From contig JAHHHL010000013.1 in assembly GCA_019359375.1 (NCBI GenBank), forward strand, positions 1 through 64,000: DNA of 64,000 bases. The letters run 5' to 3'. Source of the stretch: Lyngbya sp. HA4199-MV5. Its GTDB lineage: Bacteria > Cyanobacteriota > Cyanobacteriia > Leptolyngbyales > Leptolyngbyaceae. Below, one piece after another: positions 9,355 through 17,395 of the stretch. Each line of letters begins with the position of its first letter. Position 1 is the first letter of the stretch. The notes beneath the pieces were generated by a model. The model was given only the letters and a program-made list of their open reading frames with translations, searched no databases and was not told the origin of the DNA. Both the position numbers and the translations under genes were made by a program.

Positions 9355-9505
9355 CAGGGTCATTTCATTGTGAAAATCGAGTTTTGTGAGCAACGGATTT
9401 AAGAGCCGATGAAGCGGATTGGTTGTCTGCGTAGAATATAAGTCATCTTGTTTCATCCGTTAACATCCGCTGCAAATAAGTGCTTTTGACAGAATGAAAT
9501 ACCCT
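9355..9505. mobile_element. MITE-like element, family 1, copy 1
   Basis: The ends are CAGGGTCATTTCATT and AATGAAATACCCT, which are imperfect terminal inverted repeats, about 151 bp apart. The element is flanked by perfect 10-bp direct repeats AGAATTTAAG (9345-9354 and 9506-9515), the signature of a target-site duplication. The interior can fold (GCGGA/TCCGC blocks) and codes for nothing. Diverged copies lie at 35920-36071 and 41527-41677. Confidence 0.82.
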
Positions 9506-9548
9506 AGAATTTAAGACTAACAACTAACAACCAGCAACTAAAAACTTC

Positions 9549-11066
9549 TTATATCTCTAGACGCTGCTTCAACGCCTCCTGCGCCTGCTCCCGATCGTCA
9601 AAATGAATCTTCTCTGTACCGAGAATCTGGTAATCTTCGTGTCCTTTTCCCGCAATCAGCACGCCATCGCCCGGTTGCGCTTCTAGAATCGCTAAGCGGA
9701 TCGCCTCAGCCCGATCGCCCAGCACCACAGGTTTGACTGACTCAGGAATCCCAGCGACCACATCTTGCAAAATGCGCTGTGGATTTTCGGTACGAGGATT
9801 ATCTGAGGTTACGATGACTCGATCGGCGAGGTCAGCCGCAATGCGACCCATCTGAGGACGTTTCCCGCGATCGCGATCGCCGCCACAGCCAAACACACAA
9901 ATCATCTTGCCCTGAATAAACGGTCGTGCGGCTCTCAGCAAATTCTCCAGACTATCGGGCGTATGGGCATAGTCCACAATCACGCTGATATCCTGGTTGG
10001 GTGTAATCTGCACCTGCTCCATCCGTCCCGGTACGCCGCCAAACTGAGGCAGCACCGTCACAATCTGATTAAGATCCAATCCTACATGCAACGCTGCCCC
10101 CACCGCTGCCAGCAGATTAGATAGATTGAACTGACCAACGAGGGGCGATCGAAACGCCGCTTCCCCTGCTGGCGTGTGCAAAATGCCGCTGACCCCATCC
10201 GCACCATACTTCAGATCGCTGGTGTAGAGGTCGGCTGTCGTCTCATGCGTACTGTAGCTCCAGACGCGATCGAGATTTTGAATGAGCTGCTGACCGTAGG
10301 GATCATCCAAATTGACTACAGCTCGTCCCTTAAGGTAGCTAGGGCTAAAGAGCAACGCCTTCGCTGCAAAATAATCATCCATATCCCGGTGAAAATCCAG
10401 ATGATCTTGCGTCAGGTTGGTAAAGACTGCCACTTCAAAGGTGCAGCCCAGCACCCTCCCCTGCGCCAACGCATGAGAACTGACCTCCATCACGCTAAAC
10501 TCGCAGCCTGCTGATAGAGCTTCCGCCAGTTGTTTTTGTAGATCCACCGCAAACGGAGTCGTATGGATTGCCGTCTGCTGAAACCCCTGCCAGCGCATAT
10601 AAAGCGTCCCCAACAGTGCTGTAGACTTGTGCGCCTGCTGCAACAAAAACTCAATCAAATGGGTGGTCGTCGTTTTGCCATTCGTACCCGTCACACCCAC
10701 CAGCTTCAACTGTTGCGCCGGATTGCCGTAGAATGTTGCTGCCAGTTGGGCAGAGGCTTGAACCATATCGTTAGCAGGAATAATGCAGGGTGTGGGGTGT
10801 GGGGTGTGGGGTATGGGGTGTGGAGAAACGCTTGCAACCTTCTGAGCGGCTTGAGGAGACACGATCGCGGCAATCGCCCCTGCTGCGATCGCTCCTGCCC
10901 AAAAATCGCCGCCGTCCACCCGCGTTCCTGGCATTCCAAGAAACAGGTCTCCCGGTTGGCAGGTATGCGAATTGGTTGACAAGCCCTTGACCTCTAGCTC
11001 CAACGCCGGATGATCAGGCAACGGCGCAAGGTTGGGAACGATCGCCAACAACTCTCGCAACTTCAT
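9549..11066 (-). CDS. murE: UDP-N-acetylmuramoyl-tripeptide synthetase (MurE)
   Basis: This is the cytoplasmic peptidoglycan ligase that adds meso-diaminopimelate to UDP-MurNAc-L-Ala-D-Glu. Seen: the Mur ATP loop GVTGTNGKTTTTHLIEF, the MEVSSHAL segment, a central domain with NLTQDHLDFH, the DNPRTENP motif that selects meso-DAP, and GKGHEDYQ near the C-terminus. Length (505) is slightly above normal because residues about 77-94 ([14 protein letters not shown]) are encoded by GGGGTGT heptamers. The start ATG 11066 has a strong AGAGAGGAAG ribosome site. Essential gene, so the inserted peptide must be tolerated. Confidence 0.96.
   Translation of the reverse strand: MKLRELLAIVPNLAPLPDHPALELEVKGLSTNSHTCQPGDLFLGMPGTRVDGGDFWAGAIAAGAIAAIVSPQAAQKVASVSPHPIPHTPHPTPCIIPANDMVQASAQLAATFYGNPAQQLKLVGVTGTNGKTTTTHLIEFLLQQAHKSTALLGTLYMRWQGFQQTAIHTTPFAVDLQKQLAEALSAGCEFSVMEVSSHALAQGRVLGCTFEVAVFTNLTQDHLDFHRDMDDYFAAKALLFSPSYLKGRAVVNLDDPYGQQLIQNLDRVWSYSTHETTADLYTSDLKYGADGVSGILHTPAGEAAFRSPLVGQFNLSNLLAAVGAALHVGLDLNQIVTVLPQFGGVPGRMEQVQITPNQDISVIVDYAHTPDSLENLLRAARPFIQGKMICVFGCGGDRDRGKRPQMGRIAADLADRVIVTSDNPRTENPQRILQDVVAGIPESVKPVVLGDRAEAIRLAILEAQPGDGVLIAGKGHEDYQILGTEKIHFDDREQAQEALKQRLEI
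10788..10823 (-). repeat. Heptamer insert inside murE
   Basis: Five GGGGTGT-type units in tandem lie in the N-terminal domain of MurE and keep the reading frame. The product reads [12 protein letters not shown]. Confidence 0.9.
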
Positions 11067-11157
11067 GGCAGTGCTTCCTCTCTAAGCTGTAAACGGTGCG
11101 GCTACTAAAGTCTAGATTTTAGAGCGTGAATAGACCTTTGCAACGTGAAGGAAACAA

Positions 11158-11191
11158 TCAGTAGGGACGTTCCATGGAACGTCCCTACTGA
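11158..11191. repeat. Perfect 34-bp palindrome (GTAGGGACGTT family)
   Basis: The arms TCAGTAGGGACGTTCCA pair perfectly with no loop. The palindrome lies 6 bp beyond the 3' end of the glutaredoxin-like gene and downstream of the murE promoter side. Related palindromes occur at 52358-52391 and 62533-62560, and a half copy at 9325-9340. Confidence 0.9.
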
Positions 11192-11196
11192 CCTCC

Positions 11197-11559
11197 CTAC
11201 AGATACTTGCGCAACATCTGTTCTAGCTGCTGCACCGTCGCACGCGGAGATGGGCGAGGGAGAGGGATAAAAGATGAAGGATAAAGGTCAAAGGATGAAA
11301 GATGAAGTTCCGAGTTTTGCATTGCTTCCCCTGCCTCCCCTGCTCCTTCTGCCTCCTGCCTTCTGCCTTCTGCCTCCTGCCTCTTCTCCAATACCAACAC
11401 TGGAATCTCATACTGATACGCCTGAAACCAATCATCGCGAGTCGTAATGTCGCGCACCTCCAGCTCAAGGTCGAGGCTCTGGATCTGTATGAGCTTTTCT
11501 TGCAACCCCTCGCAAAGGTGGCAACCCGGTTTGCTATAGAAAATGATATGAATACCCAA
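11197..11559 (-). CDS. Glutaredoxin-like (DUF836) protein with a heptamer insert
   Basis: The N-terminal 55 residues read FYSKPGCHLCEGLQEKL, DLELEVRDITTRDDW and EIPVLVLE, i.e. a thioredoxin-fold redox protein with a CxxC centre and a cis-proline. The last 20 residues (PSPRATVQQLEQMLRKYL) are the normal C-terminal helix. Between them (residues about 56-98) is a RRQEAEG repeat plus a serine/proline-rich stretch encoded by heptamers, so the thioredoxin fold is interrupted just before its last helix. The start is TTG at 11559. The family role is unsettled thiol redox chemistry. Confidence 0.8.
   Translation of the reverse strand: MGIHIIFYSKPGCHLCEGLQEKLIQIQSLDLELEVRDITTRDDWFQAYQYEIPVLVLEKRQEAEGRRQEAEGAGEAGEAMQNSELHLSSFDLYPSSFIPLPRPSPRATVQQLEQMLRKYL
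11255..11392 (-). repeat. Composite heptamer cassette inside the glutaredoxin-like gene
   Basis: On the coding strand the order is GGCAGAA units, GGAGCAGGGGAGGCAGG, an AAAACTC unit, then TTCATCC/TTTATCC units. The total keeps the frame. Confidence 0.9.
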
Positions 11560-11564
11560 ACTTT

Positions 11565-11720
11565 GCTCTTGCCTCCTGCCTCTCTCTGCCCCCTGCCTCC
11601 CTCTGCCCTCTCCTCGCTTCCTCTAACAACCAAAAACTAATAACTAACAACTTCCTTTGCTCTCTGCCTTCTGCCTCCTGCCTCCCTCTAGAACCCGATC
11701 GATTCTCACCTCCCCGCTTC
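11565..11720. repeat. Intergenic heptamer block
   Basis: CTGCCTC/CTGCCCC/CTGCCTT units alternate with AACAACT/AACTAAT units over most of the 222-bp gap before cysH. No gene or RNA is visible here. Confidence 0.85.
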
Positions 11721-11781
11721 CACAACGTTACCCTAGTTCGCTATCGTAGAGAATGCAGAAGACTTGAGGTAGCTCGTCGCG

Positions 11782-12513
11782 ATGACACAATCTACGAAAC
11801 CGCTGATTCAACCAGCCCAGCTTGACCTGAAAAAACTCAACCAGCGCTTTGAAAACGCTCATCCTAAAGACATTCTTGCCTGGAGCGTCGAGAACATCCC
11901 TACAGGGTTGGTGCAAACCAGCGCGTTTAACGTCGATGACATCCTGATTACCGATCTGTTTTACCGCGACTTAAAGCCAGCAACGCCTGTACCCGTCCTG
12001 TTTCTGGATACGCTCTTCCATTTTCCCCAAACGCTTGAACTGGTTGCCAAAGCGAAGGCACTGTACAACCTCAATTTGAAGGTTTACAAAACGACTGAGG
12101 TCGATAGCCGCGAAGCGTTCGCCGCGAAATATGGTGATGCCTTGTGGGATGCAGATATCGCTAAGTTCCACCAGGTGACCAAAATTGAACCGCTTCAGCG
12201 TGGCTTGGCAGACTTGGGCACGATCGCCTGGATTACGGGACGACGACGCGATCAGGCAAACACTCGTGCCGATATGCCCATCTTTGAACTTGACAACCAG
12301 CAGCGCCTGAAGCTGAACCCGATCGCCAACTGGACGCGCAAAGAAACCTGGGCATACGTCTTTGAGCACGATGTGATCTACAACCCACTGCACGACCAGG
12401 GCTATCCCAGCATTGGCGACGAACCCATTACAACAGCCATTGCCGAAGGTGAAGACGAACGCGCCGGACGCTGGCGGGGCATGGGTAAGACGGAGTGTGG
12501 GATTCATATTTGA
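11782..12513 (+). CDS. cysH: Phosphoadenylyl-sulfate (PAPS) reductase
   Basis: CysH reduces activated sulfate to sulfite with thioredoxin in the assimilatory pathway. Seen: the FNVDDILITDLF region, LFLDTLFHFPQTLEL, TGRRRDQANTRA, NPIANWTRKETWAY with LHDQGYPSIGDEPIT, and the catalytic KTECGIHI end. The only cysteine in the 243 residues is the one in the KTECGIH motif, so the iron-sulfur cysteine pairs of APS reductases are absent and PAPS is the expected substrate. It stands alone, after a heptamer block. Confidence 0.96.
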   Translation: MTQSTKPLIQPAQLDLKKLNQRFENAHPKDILAWSVENIPTGLVQTSAFNVDDILITDLFYRDLKPATPVPVLFLDTLFHFPQTLELVAKAKALYNLNLKVYKTTEVDSREAFAAKYGDALWDADIAKFHQVTKIEPLQRGLADLGTIAWITGRRRDQANTRADMPIFELDNQQRLKLNPIANWTRKETWAYVFEHDVIYNPLHDQGYPSIGDEPITTAIAEGEDERAGRWRGMGKTECGIHI

Positions 12514-12600
12514 GGGAGTGGGGAGTAGGGAATGGGGTAAAAGAGTTGTTAGTTGTTGGTTGTTGGTTTTTAGAGAAAGGCAGACGGCGAAAGCCAGAAG
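12514..12600. repeat. Heptamer-rich gap after cysH
   Basis: GGGGAGT and GTTGTTG/GTTGTTA units follow directly on the cysH stop codon. A further TCATCCC run precedes the next gene (about 12655-12685). Confidence 0.75.
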
Positions 12601-12689
12601 GGAAGAGCTAGCTGCTATTCGTTAAATTCAATTCCTCTCATGCAACTCAAAACTTCATCCCTCATCAATTCATCCCTCATCCCTCCCCC

Positions 12690-13532
12690 ATGACTCAAAC
12701 CATTCTCATCACAGGTGCTTCAACAGGCATTGGCTATGCAACGGCGCTATTGTTTCAGCAGCGAGGCTGGAATGTGGTGGCGACGATGCGTTCTCCTGAG
12801 AAGGCGAATACTCTTAGTTCTTTGGAGAACGTGTATTGCTTGCGGTTGGATGTGACCGATCCAGAGTCCATTCAGCGGGCGATCGCGCAGGCGTTGCAGC
12901 GATTTGGCACGATCGATGTACTGGTCAACAATGCAGGCTACGGCTTGATTGGTGCTTTTGAAGCCTGTAGCGTTGAGCAAATTGAGCGCCAGTTTGCGAC
13001 GAATGTGTTTGGTTTGATGGCAGTCACGCGATCGCTCTTGCCACATTTTCGAGATCAGCGATCGGGCATCATCATGAACGTGTCCTCGATCGGGGGACAC
13101 TTAGCATTTCCGCTGTACAGCCTGTATCACGCTACAAAATGGGCAGTGGAAGGCTTTTCAGACGCGCTGCAATACGAACTGGAGCCGTTCAATATCCGCG
13201 TCAAAATCATTGAACCGAGACCGATTAAGACTGATTTTTATGAGCGATCGGCTGACCTTGCCACAAAATCAGGCTTGACCGCTTATGACTCGTTTGTCGC
13301 GAAGGTGACAGCCGCGACGAAGAATGCAGGCAATACCGGCTCGCCACCAGAGGTCACGGCACAGGTCATTTATCGAGCAGCAACGGATGGCTCCAAGCGG
13401 CTGCGCTATCCAGCAGGAGGAAACGCGGGAGCCTTGCTTTTCTTACGCAAACTGTTGCCCGATCGCCTGTTCGGTGGCATCATCCGGGGAGCGATGCTGT
13501 CTGCGTTAACGAAATCAGATCGCGTTAGCTGA
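12690..13532 (+). CDS. Short-chain dehydrogenase/reductase
   Basis: Classical SDR: TGASTGIG cofactor loop at residues 8-15, LRLDVTDPESI, NNAGYG, a serine in MNVSSIGGH and the YHATK active site. The 280-residue length is normal. The segment after the active site (IEPRPIKTDFYERS) and the C-terminal helix match NADP-dependent SDRs that act on small carbonyl compounds, but the substrate is not predictable. It starts right after a TCATCCC heptamer run and is separated from sbcD by 70 bp. Confidence 0.92.
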   Translation: MTQTILITGASTGIGYATALLFQQRGWNVVATMRSPEKANTLSSLENVYCLRLDVTDPESIQRAIAQALQRFGTIDVLVNNAGYGLIGAFEACSVEQIERQFATNVFGLMAVTRSLLPHFRDQRSGIIMNVSSIGGHLAFPLYSLYHATKWAVEGFSDALQYELEPFNIRVKIIEPRPIKTDFYERSADLATKSGLTAYDSFVAKVTAATKNAGNTGSPPEVTAQVIYRAATDGSKRLRYPAGGNAGALLFLRKLLPDRLFGGIIRGAMLSALTKSDRVS

Positions 13533-13602
13533 TAATTTTGTACTATCTGGCAAGAGTGGCTCTACACTGGATAGCAGCTATCAGTCATCGCAGGCGCTTT
13601 GT

Positions 13603-14910
13603 GTGATCAAAATCCTCCATCTGTCAGATATTCACATGGGTAGCGGGTTTTCGCATGGTCGCGTGAACCCGGAAACCGGACTCAATTCTCGCCTGGAAGA
13701 TTTTGTTGCAACATTGGGACGCTGCATCGATCGCGCCCTTGCGGAACCCGTCGATCTCGTCCTCTTTGGTGGCGATGCCTTTCCCGATGCAACACCACCC
13801 CCCTTTGTGCAACAAGCCTTTGCCAGCCAGTTTCAACGCCTAGTCGCCGCGCAAATTCCGGCAGTCTTACTGGTCGGCAACCATGACCAGCACGCTCAGG
13901 GGCAAGGCGGCGCGAGTTTGTCCATCTACCGGACGTTAGCAGTGCCAAACTTTGTGGTGGGCGATCGGCTGGAAACTCATCGCATTCAAACGCAAAACGG
14001 TTTGGTACAGGTCATTACCCTTCCCTGGCTGACGCGATCGACCTTGCTGACAAGACCCGATGCCGAAGGACTTTCGCTTGGTGAAGTGGGTCAGTTGTTG
14101 ATCGATCGCCTGCGCGTTGCCCTGGAAGGTGAAATCCGCCGCCTCGATCCAGACAGTCCTACCGTGTTGCTGGCACACCTCATGGCAGACAATGCCCGCT
14201 TTGGAGCCGAGCGCTTTCTAGCAGTGGGCAAAGGCTTTACCGTCCCACTAGGATTGCTCTCGCGGGATTGCTTTGACTACGTGGCGTTGGGGCATGTGCA
14301 TCGTCATCAGGTGTTGTGCAAAAACCCGCCGATCGTCTATCCCGGCAGCATTGAGCGCGTCGATTTCAGCGAAGAAAAGGAAGACAAAGGCTTTGTGATG
14401 CTTTCACTGGCAAAAGGACAGACTACGTTTGAATTCTGTCCTCTCCCGGTACGAGCCTTTCGCACGATCGAAGTGAACCTCTCCGAAGCCGACGAGCCTC
14501 AAGCGACGCTCCTGCAAGCGCTCAAGCCAGATTTGCTTCAGGATGCCGTTGTGCGACTGGTGTACCATTTGCGATCGGAACAGCTTGACCAGATCGACAC
14601 CAACGCGATTCATCAAGCACTCACCCCAGCCCACACCTACACCATTCATCCCGAAATCATCAGCCAGTTTTCACGCGCTCGCCTGCCCGAACTCGGTAGC
14701 GGCACCACCATTGCCCCCCTCGATGCCCTCAAAGCCTATCTCGCCAACCGAGAAGACCTGCAGGATCTGGAAGAAGAAATGCTGGCAGTCGCCCAGAGTT
14801 TGTTAGCAGAAGAAGAACATGCCTGGTTGCGATCGGCGATCGCGGCTGAAGAAGAAACGGCATTCGATGCTCAAGTGGAACCTCAAGAGACGCAATTGCG
14901 GTTGCTTTAA
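13603..14910 (+). CDS. SbcD-like DNA repair exonuclease (calcineurin-like phosphoesterase)
   Basis: The five metallophosphoesterase motifs are in order: LSDIHMG, FGGDAFPD, VGNHDQHA, a histidine in LLAHLMAD and GHVHRHQ. The C-terminal 150 residues are the SbcD-type accessory region ending in an acidic coiled stretch (EDLQDLEEEMLAVAQS). SbcD works with the ATPase SbcC in processing hairpins and double-strand ends. No sbcC lies next to it here, which is common in cyanobacteria. The start is GTG at 13603. In a genome this rich in palindromes a hairpin nuclease is of interest. Confidence 0.88.
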   Translation: MIKILHLSDIHMGSGFSHGRVNPETGLNSRLEDFVATLGRCIDRALAEPVDLVLFGGDAFPDATPPPFVQQAFASQFQRLVAAQIPAVLLVGNHDQHAQGQGGASLSIYRTLAVPNFVVGDRLETHRIQTQNGLVQVITLPWLTRSTLLTRPDAEGLSLGEVGQLLIDRLRVALEGEIRRLDPDSPTVLLAHLMADNARFGAERFLAVGKGFTVPLGLLSRDCFDYVALGHVHRHQVLCKNPPIVYPGSIERVDFSEEKEDKGFVMLSLAKGQTTFEFCPLPVRAFRTIEVNLSEADEPQATLLQALKPDLLQDAVVRLVYHLRSEQLDQIDTNAIHQALTPAHTYTIHPEIISQFSRARLPELGSGTTIAPLDALKAYLANREDLQDLEEEMLAVAQSLLAEEEHAWLRSAIAAEEETAFDAQVEPQETQLRLL

Positions 14911-14955
14911 AATTGAACGAGGACGATCGCCCGTCTCCTGCTTCCGACAAGCGCT

Positions 14956-15387
14956 TTATTTGAAGGGATTCACGATCGTCAACCGCTGTTCAACTACTAA
15001 CCTATCTTGCATATCTTCCGAGTAAAGAATCTCTGCATTGGCAGATAATGCACTGGCAACAATCAAGCTATCCCAAAATGAGAAGCGATATCGCGATCGC
15101 AAACCAGAAGCAGTAAGCAGAGTCTCAATATCCAGAGCCACAATAGTGCAGCGACTTTGAAAAGATTCAATCAGGATCTGAATTTGTGCTTCCGTAAAAG
15201 CTGCTTTCCTTAACGCATTCGCGCAAACCTCATTGATCACTTGGGTACTGGTAATAATGTCTTGCGCTTCGGTCAGAGAAGAGGCGACAGTACGCTTTCG
15301 CTCACGCTCCTGAGCCTCTAGTGATTGATTATCTAGCAAACGATATAACCATACATTGGAGTCGAGGAAGTATGGTTTGTTGCTCAT
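14956..15387 (-). CDS. PIN domain toxin (VapC-like)
   Basis: Seen: FLDSNVWLY (first aspartate), INEVC (glutamate), FWDSLIVASAL (third acidic residue) and ILYSEDMQD. These are the PIN ribonuclease metal ligands in the right order over 143 residues. The start overlaps the stop of the upstream antitoxin-like gene by 4 bp (ATGA), the usual layout of a VapBC pair. The family cleaves RNA when not bound by its antitoxin. Confidence 0.9.
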   Translation of the reverse strand: MSNKPYFLDSNVWLYRLLDNQSLEAQERERKRTVASSLTEAQDIITSTQVINEVCANALRKAAFTEAQIQILIESFQSRCTIVALDIETLLTASGLRSRYRFSFWDSLIVASALSANAEILYSEDMQDRLVVEQRLTIVNPFK

Positions 15388-15605
15388 AGACTGCGATCGT
15401 GTATCTCATCTCTGGTCAAGAAGCGATCGACCTTCACCGGATTTTGCGCTAGTTCATCCATGATATCTGGTCTAGGAACCTGTTTCTGAGCTTGCTTCAG
15501 CACAATGACTTTCACTGTGTTCACGTCTGCCAGTGATTGCTTGTACTCGTCAGGCACCACAATGATACCGTTCTCAACCCTTGCCTGAAATTCTACAGGA
15601 ACCAT
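15384..15605 (-). CDS. Antitoxin partner of the PIN toxin
   Basis: The 73-residue protein opens with VEFQARVENGIIVVPDEYKQ, an AbrB/SpoVT-like strand pattern, and ends with a short region (ELAQNPVKVDRFLTRDEI) of the type that docks on a PIN domain. It overlaps the toxin by 4 bp. Binding to its own promoter is expected for the class; no operator palindrome stood out. Confidence 0.8.
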   Translation of the reverse strand: MVPVEFQARVENGIIVVPDEYKQSLADVNTVKVIVLKQAQKQVPRPDIMDELAQNPVKVDRFLTRDEIHDRSL

Positions 15606-15815
15606 ACCACCACTCCAACGTATGTAAGCCCATTTTACTCCTTAAACCCTGCACCCTACACCCTACACCCCACACCCTACTTCACCTTCCTCAACTCCTC
15701 CTCAGCCCATTGCTTGAGCGTCGGATCATCCAATCCTCCGAGTGCTGCTTTCAGGTCATCCGTAAAGACTCAAGGCGATCGTCACGCGTCTCACACGATC
15801 GCCTATGCTGAAACT

Positions 15816-16460
15816 ATGGAAGCAGCAACAGCCCCTCAACCGATTAGCAGCCTGAGTTTAAGTGATCTGCGAGAAACCTTTGCGCTCACTCGCGATCGTG
15901 CCGATCCATTTTTTGAGCAATGGCTCACGGCAGCAGAGCCACTGAACGACTTTGAGCAACAGGCATTGGCACGTCTCAAGCGTAATTACGAAAACATTAG
16001 CGAAACGAATCCCCTTGAAGAAGTCGTTAAGCTCGTTGTGGTTGCGCCGCTGTTGGATCTGGCTGGTTTTTATCAGCCGCCCTTCTCTATTCGCGCCGAA
16101 GTTTCAACGAAGCTGAGCGAAACGGATGCGGGGCAAACCTTCACGGGTAGCATTGACGTTTTGGTGGTGAAGCAGCGTTTGTGGGTGCTGGTCATTGAGT
16201 CGAAACAATCTCGCTTTGATGTGACGGTTGGCATTCCTCAGGCGTTAAGCTATATGCTCAGTCAGTCGGCTATTCAAACTCCAGAAAGCGGCGATCGCTT
16301 TGGCATGGTCACAAACGGACGAGAAGCCGTGTTTTTGAAGCTCACATTGCAACCGTCGCCAACCTACGCGCAATCGAGAATTTATCAGGTTATTGATGCC
16401 GATGCCGCGTTGACTGAGATTCTGCAAGGTCTGAAAGTCATTGGACAGCGATCGTTGTAA
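15816..16460 (+). CDS. Orphan HsdR-N-like restriction domain protein
   Basis: The 214-residue product carries the type I restriction N-terminal nuclease pattern: EEVVKLVVVAPLLDLAGFY, GSIDVLVVKQRLWVLVIESK (the D...ExK catalytic strand), then FGMVTNGREAVFLKL. No helicase, HsdM or HsdS follows, so it is a freestanding domain, as is frequent in cyanobacteria. ATG 15816 is chosen because the upstream in-frame extension is made of heptamer-repeat DNA. Its role may be in defence or may be vestigial. Confidence 0.8.
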   Translation: MEAATAPQPISSLSLSDLRETFALTRDRADPFFEQWLTAAEPLNDFEQQALARLKRNYENISETNPLEEVVKLVVVAPLLDLAGFYQPPFSIRAEVSTKLSETDAGQTFTGSIDVLVVKQRLWVLVIESKQSRFDVTVGIPQALSYMLSQSAIQTPESGDRFGMVTNGREAVFLKLTLQPSPTYAQSRIYQVIDADAALTEILQGLKVIGQRSL

Positions 16461-16514
16461 CGCTCCGATGGTTGGTAGCAATGCTAGTCAGCCAGTTTGA
16501 TTGAGGTAGAAGCC

Positions 16515-16859
16515 GTGACAACGCACAAAGAGTTAGAAGAACGGATGCTGGCGCTGAGTGCGATCGAAAAAGCCGACGCGATCCAAATCCTGACGAAAAC
16601 GTGAAGCGATCGCTCACCAGGTATCACGAAAACGCTTGGTGTGATGGGTGGCGATGCCTGTATTGCGAATACGCGCCTTTCAGTCTGGTTGTTTGTCAGC
16701 TTGCGTCAGCAAGGGGCAACCGATGCCAACTTATTTGAGGCGTATCCCAGTTTGACGGCGGCTGATCTGGTCAACGTTTGGGCGTATGCCGATGCCTATC
16801 CAGATGAAATCCAAACAGCGCTTGACGAGCAGGAAGCCGCGATGCAGGAAGACCTGTAG
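16515..16859 (+). pseudogene. DUF433 protein with an in-frame TGA
   Basis: From GTG 16515 a frame reads KELEERMLALSAIEKADAIQ up to TGA at 16602-16604, then continues in the same phase with PGITKT and the DUF433 core GGDACIANTRLSVWLFVS, ending at 16859. The family usually has a tryptophan at about this place, so TGG to TGA is the likely lesion. Translation could restart at ATG 16641 and give a 72-residue core. DUF433 proteins usually act as antitoxins beside a PIN-like DUF5615 toxin; no such partner is present. Confidence 0.75.
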
Positions 16860-16910
16860 CCGATGCGAGGCTTAGCTCCAAGCGAACGATCGCATCCAAG
16901 TAATCGTTTG

Positions 16911-17024
16911 TCAATAGACTTCATCATGACTGCCAATATTAATCAGCACGATCGCCTCTTCAAGTTCATCATCTAGCTGATGAAACCGAAAGATAATATC
17001 CTCACTCACCGTCTCCAAAAATAT
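16911..17024 (-). pseudogene. C-terminal remnant of a RelE/ParE-like toxin
   Basis: Downstream of the antitoxin, another frame reads ETVSEDIIFRFHQLDDELEE, then AIVLINIGSHDEVY and stop. This matches the last strands of RelE/ParE toxins (hydrophobic strand, acidic loop, I-G-x-H-D-x-x-Y end). The first two thirds of a toxin are missing, because the antitoxin frame reaches 17002 directly. Confidence 0.65.
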
Positions 17025-17229
17025 CTGCCATAATTTCTGCCGCAGTGCCGCGTTTGGCGGTGCCATTCTCAACGGCGATCATCGTATCGACAGCGCTTTG
17101 GGCGATATCTTTGCGGCGCGAGGCAATCCGTCGTTTCTGAATCAGATCAAATACCATATCTTGTTCCTCTTCAGAAAGTGCCTCAATGGATTCGATCGCA
17201 GTTTGGAGGGAGGAAACTGGGGTCAGCAT
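17002..17229 (-). CDS. Solitary antitoxin-like protein
   Basis: The 75-residue protein reads LQTAIESIEALSEEEQDMVF, then DLIQKRRIASRRKDIAQS, then a C-terminal docking-like segment AEIMADIFGDG. This is the common cyanobacterial antitoxin layout for RelE-like toxins. Its own toxin is reduced to the fragment at 16911-17024, so it is now an orphan. Confidence 0.7.
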   Translation of the reverse strand: MLTPVSSLQTAIESIEALSEEEQDMVFDLIQKRRIASRRKDIAQSAVDTMIAVENGTAKRGTAAEIMADIFGDGE

Positions 17230-17395
17230 AAATCTAGTCTTAGAAGATGATGACTGGTTACAGTATACCGTCCGTCCTACAAAATCGTGTTGGTATCGCT
17301 TCTCCGGAGGAGAATCGGGTATAGCAAGGCTTTATGCTGACGAGCAATTTCCACTACCTGTTGTGGGCGCTTTACGCCGTTTGGGTCGATAACCG

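Noticed and set aside
15537-15815. Longer start for the HsdR-N-like protein
   Set aside because: The added 93 residues come from the antisense of the antitoxin gene and a CCCTACA heptamer tract.
16602-16604. Selenocysteine or programmed readthrough at TGA
   Set aside because: No SECIS-like hairpin seen just after it and the expected residue is tryptophan, so a nonsense change is simpler.
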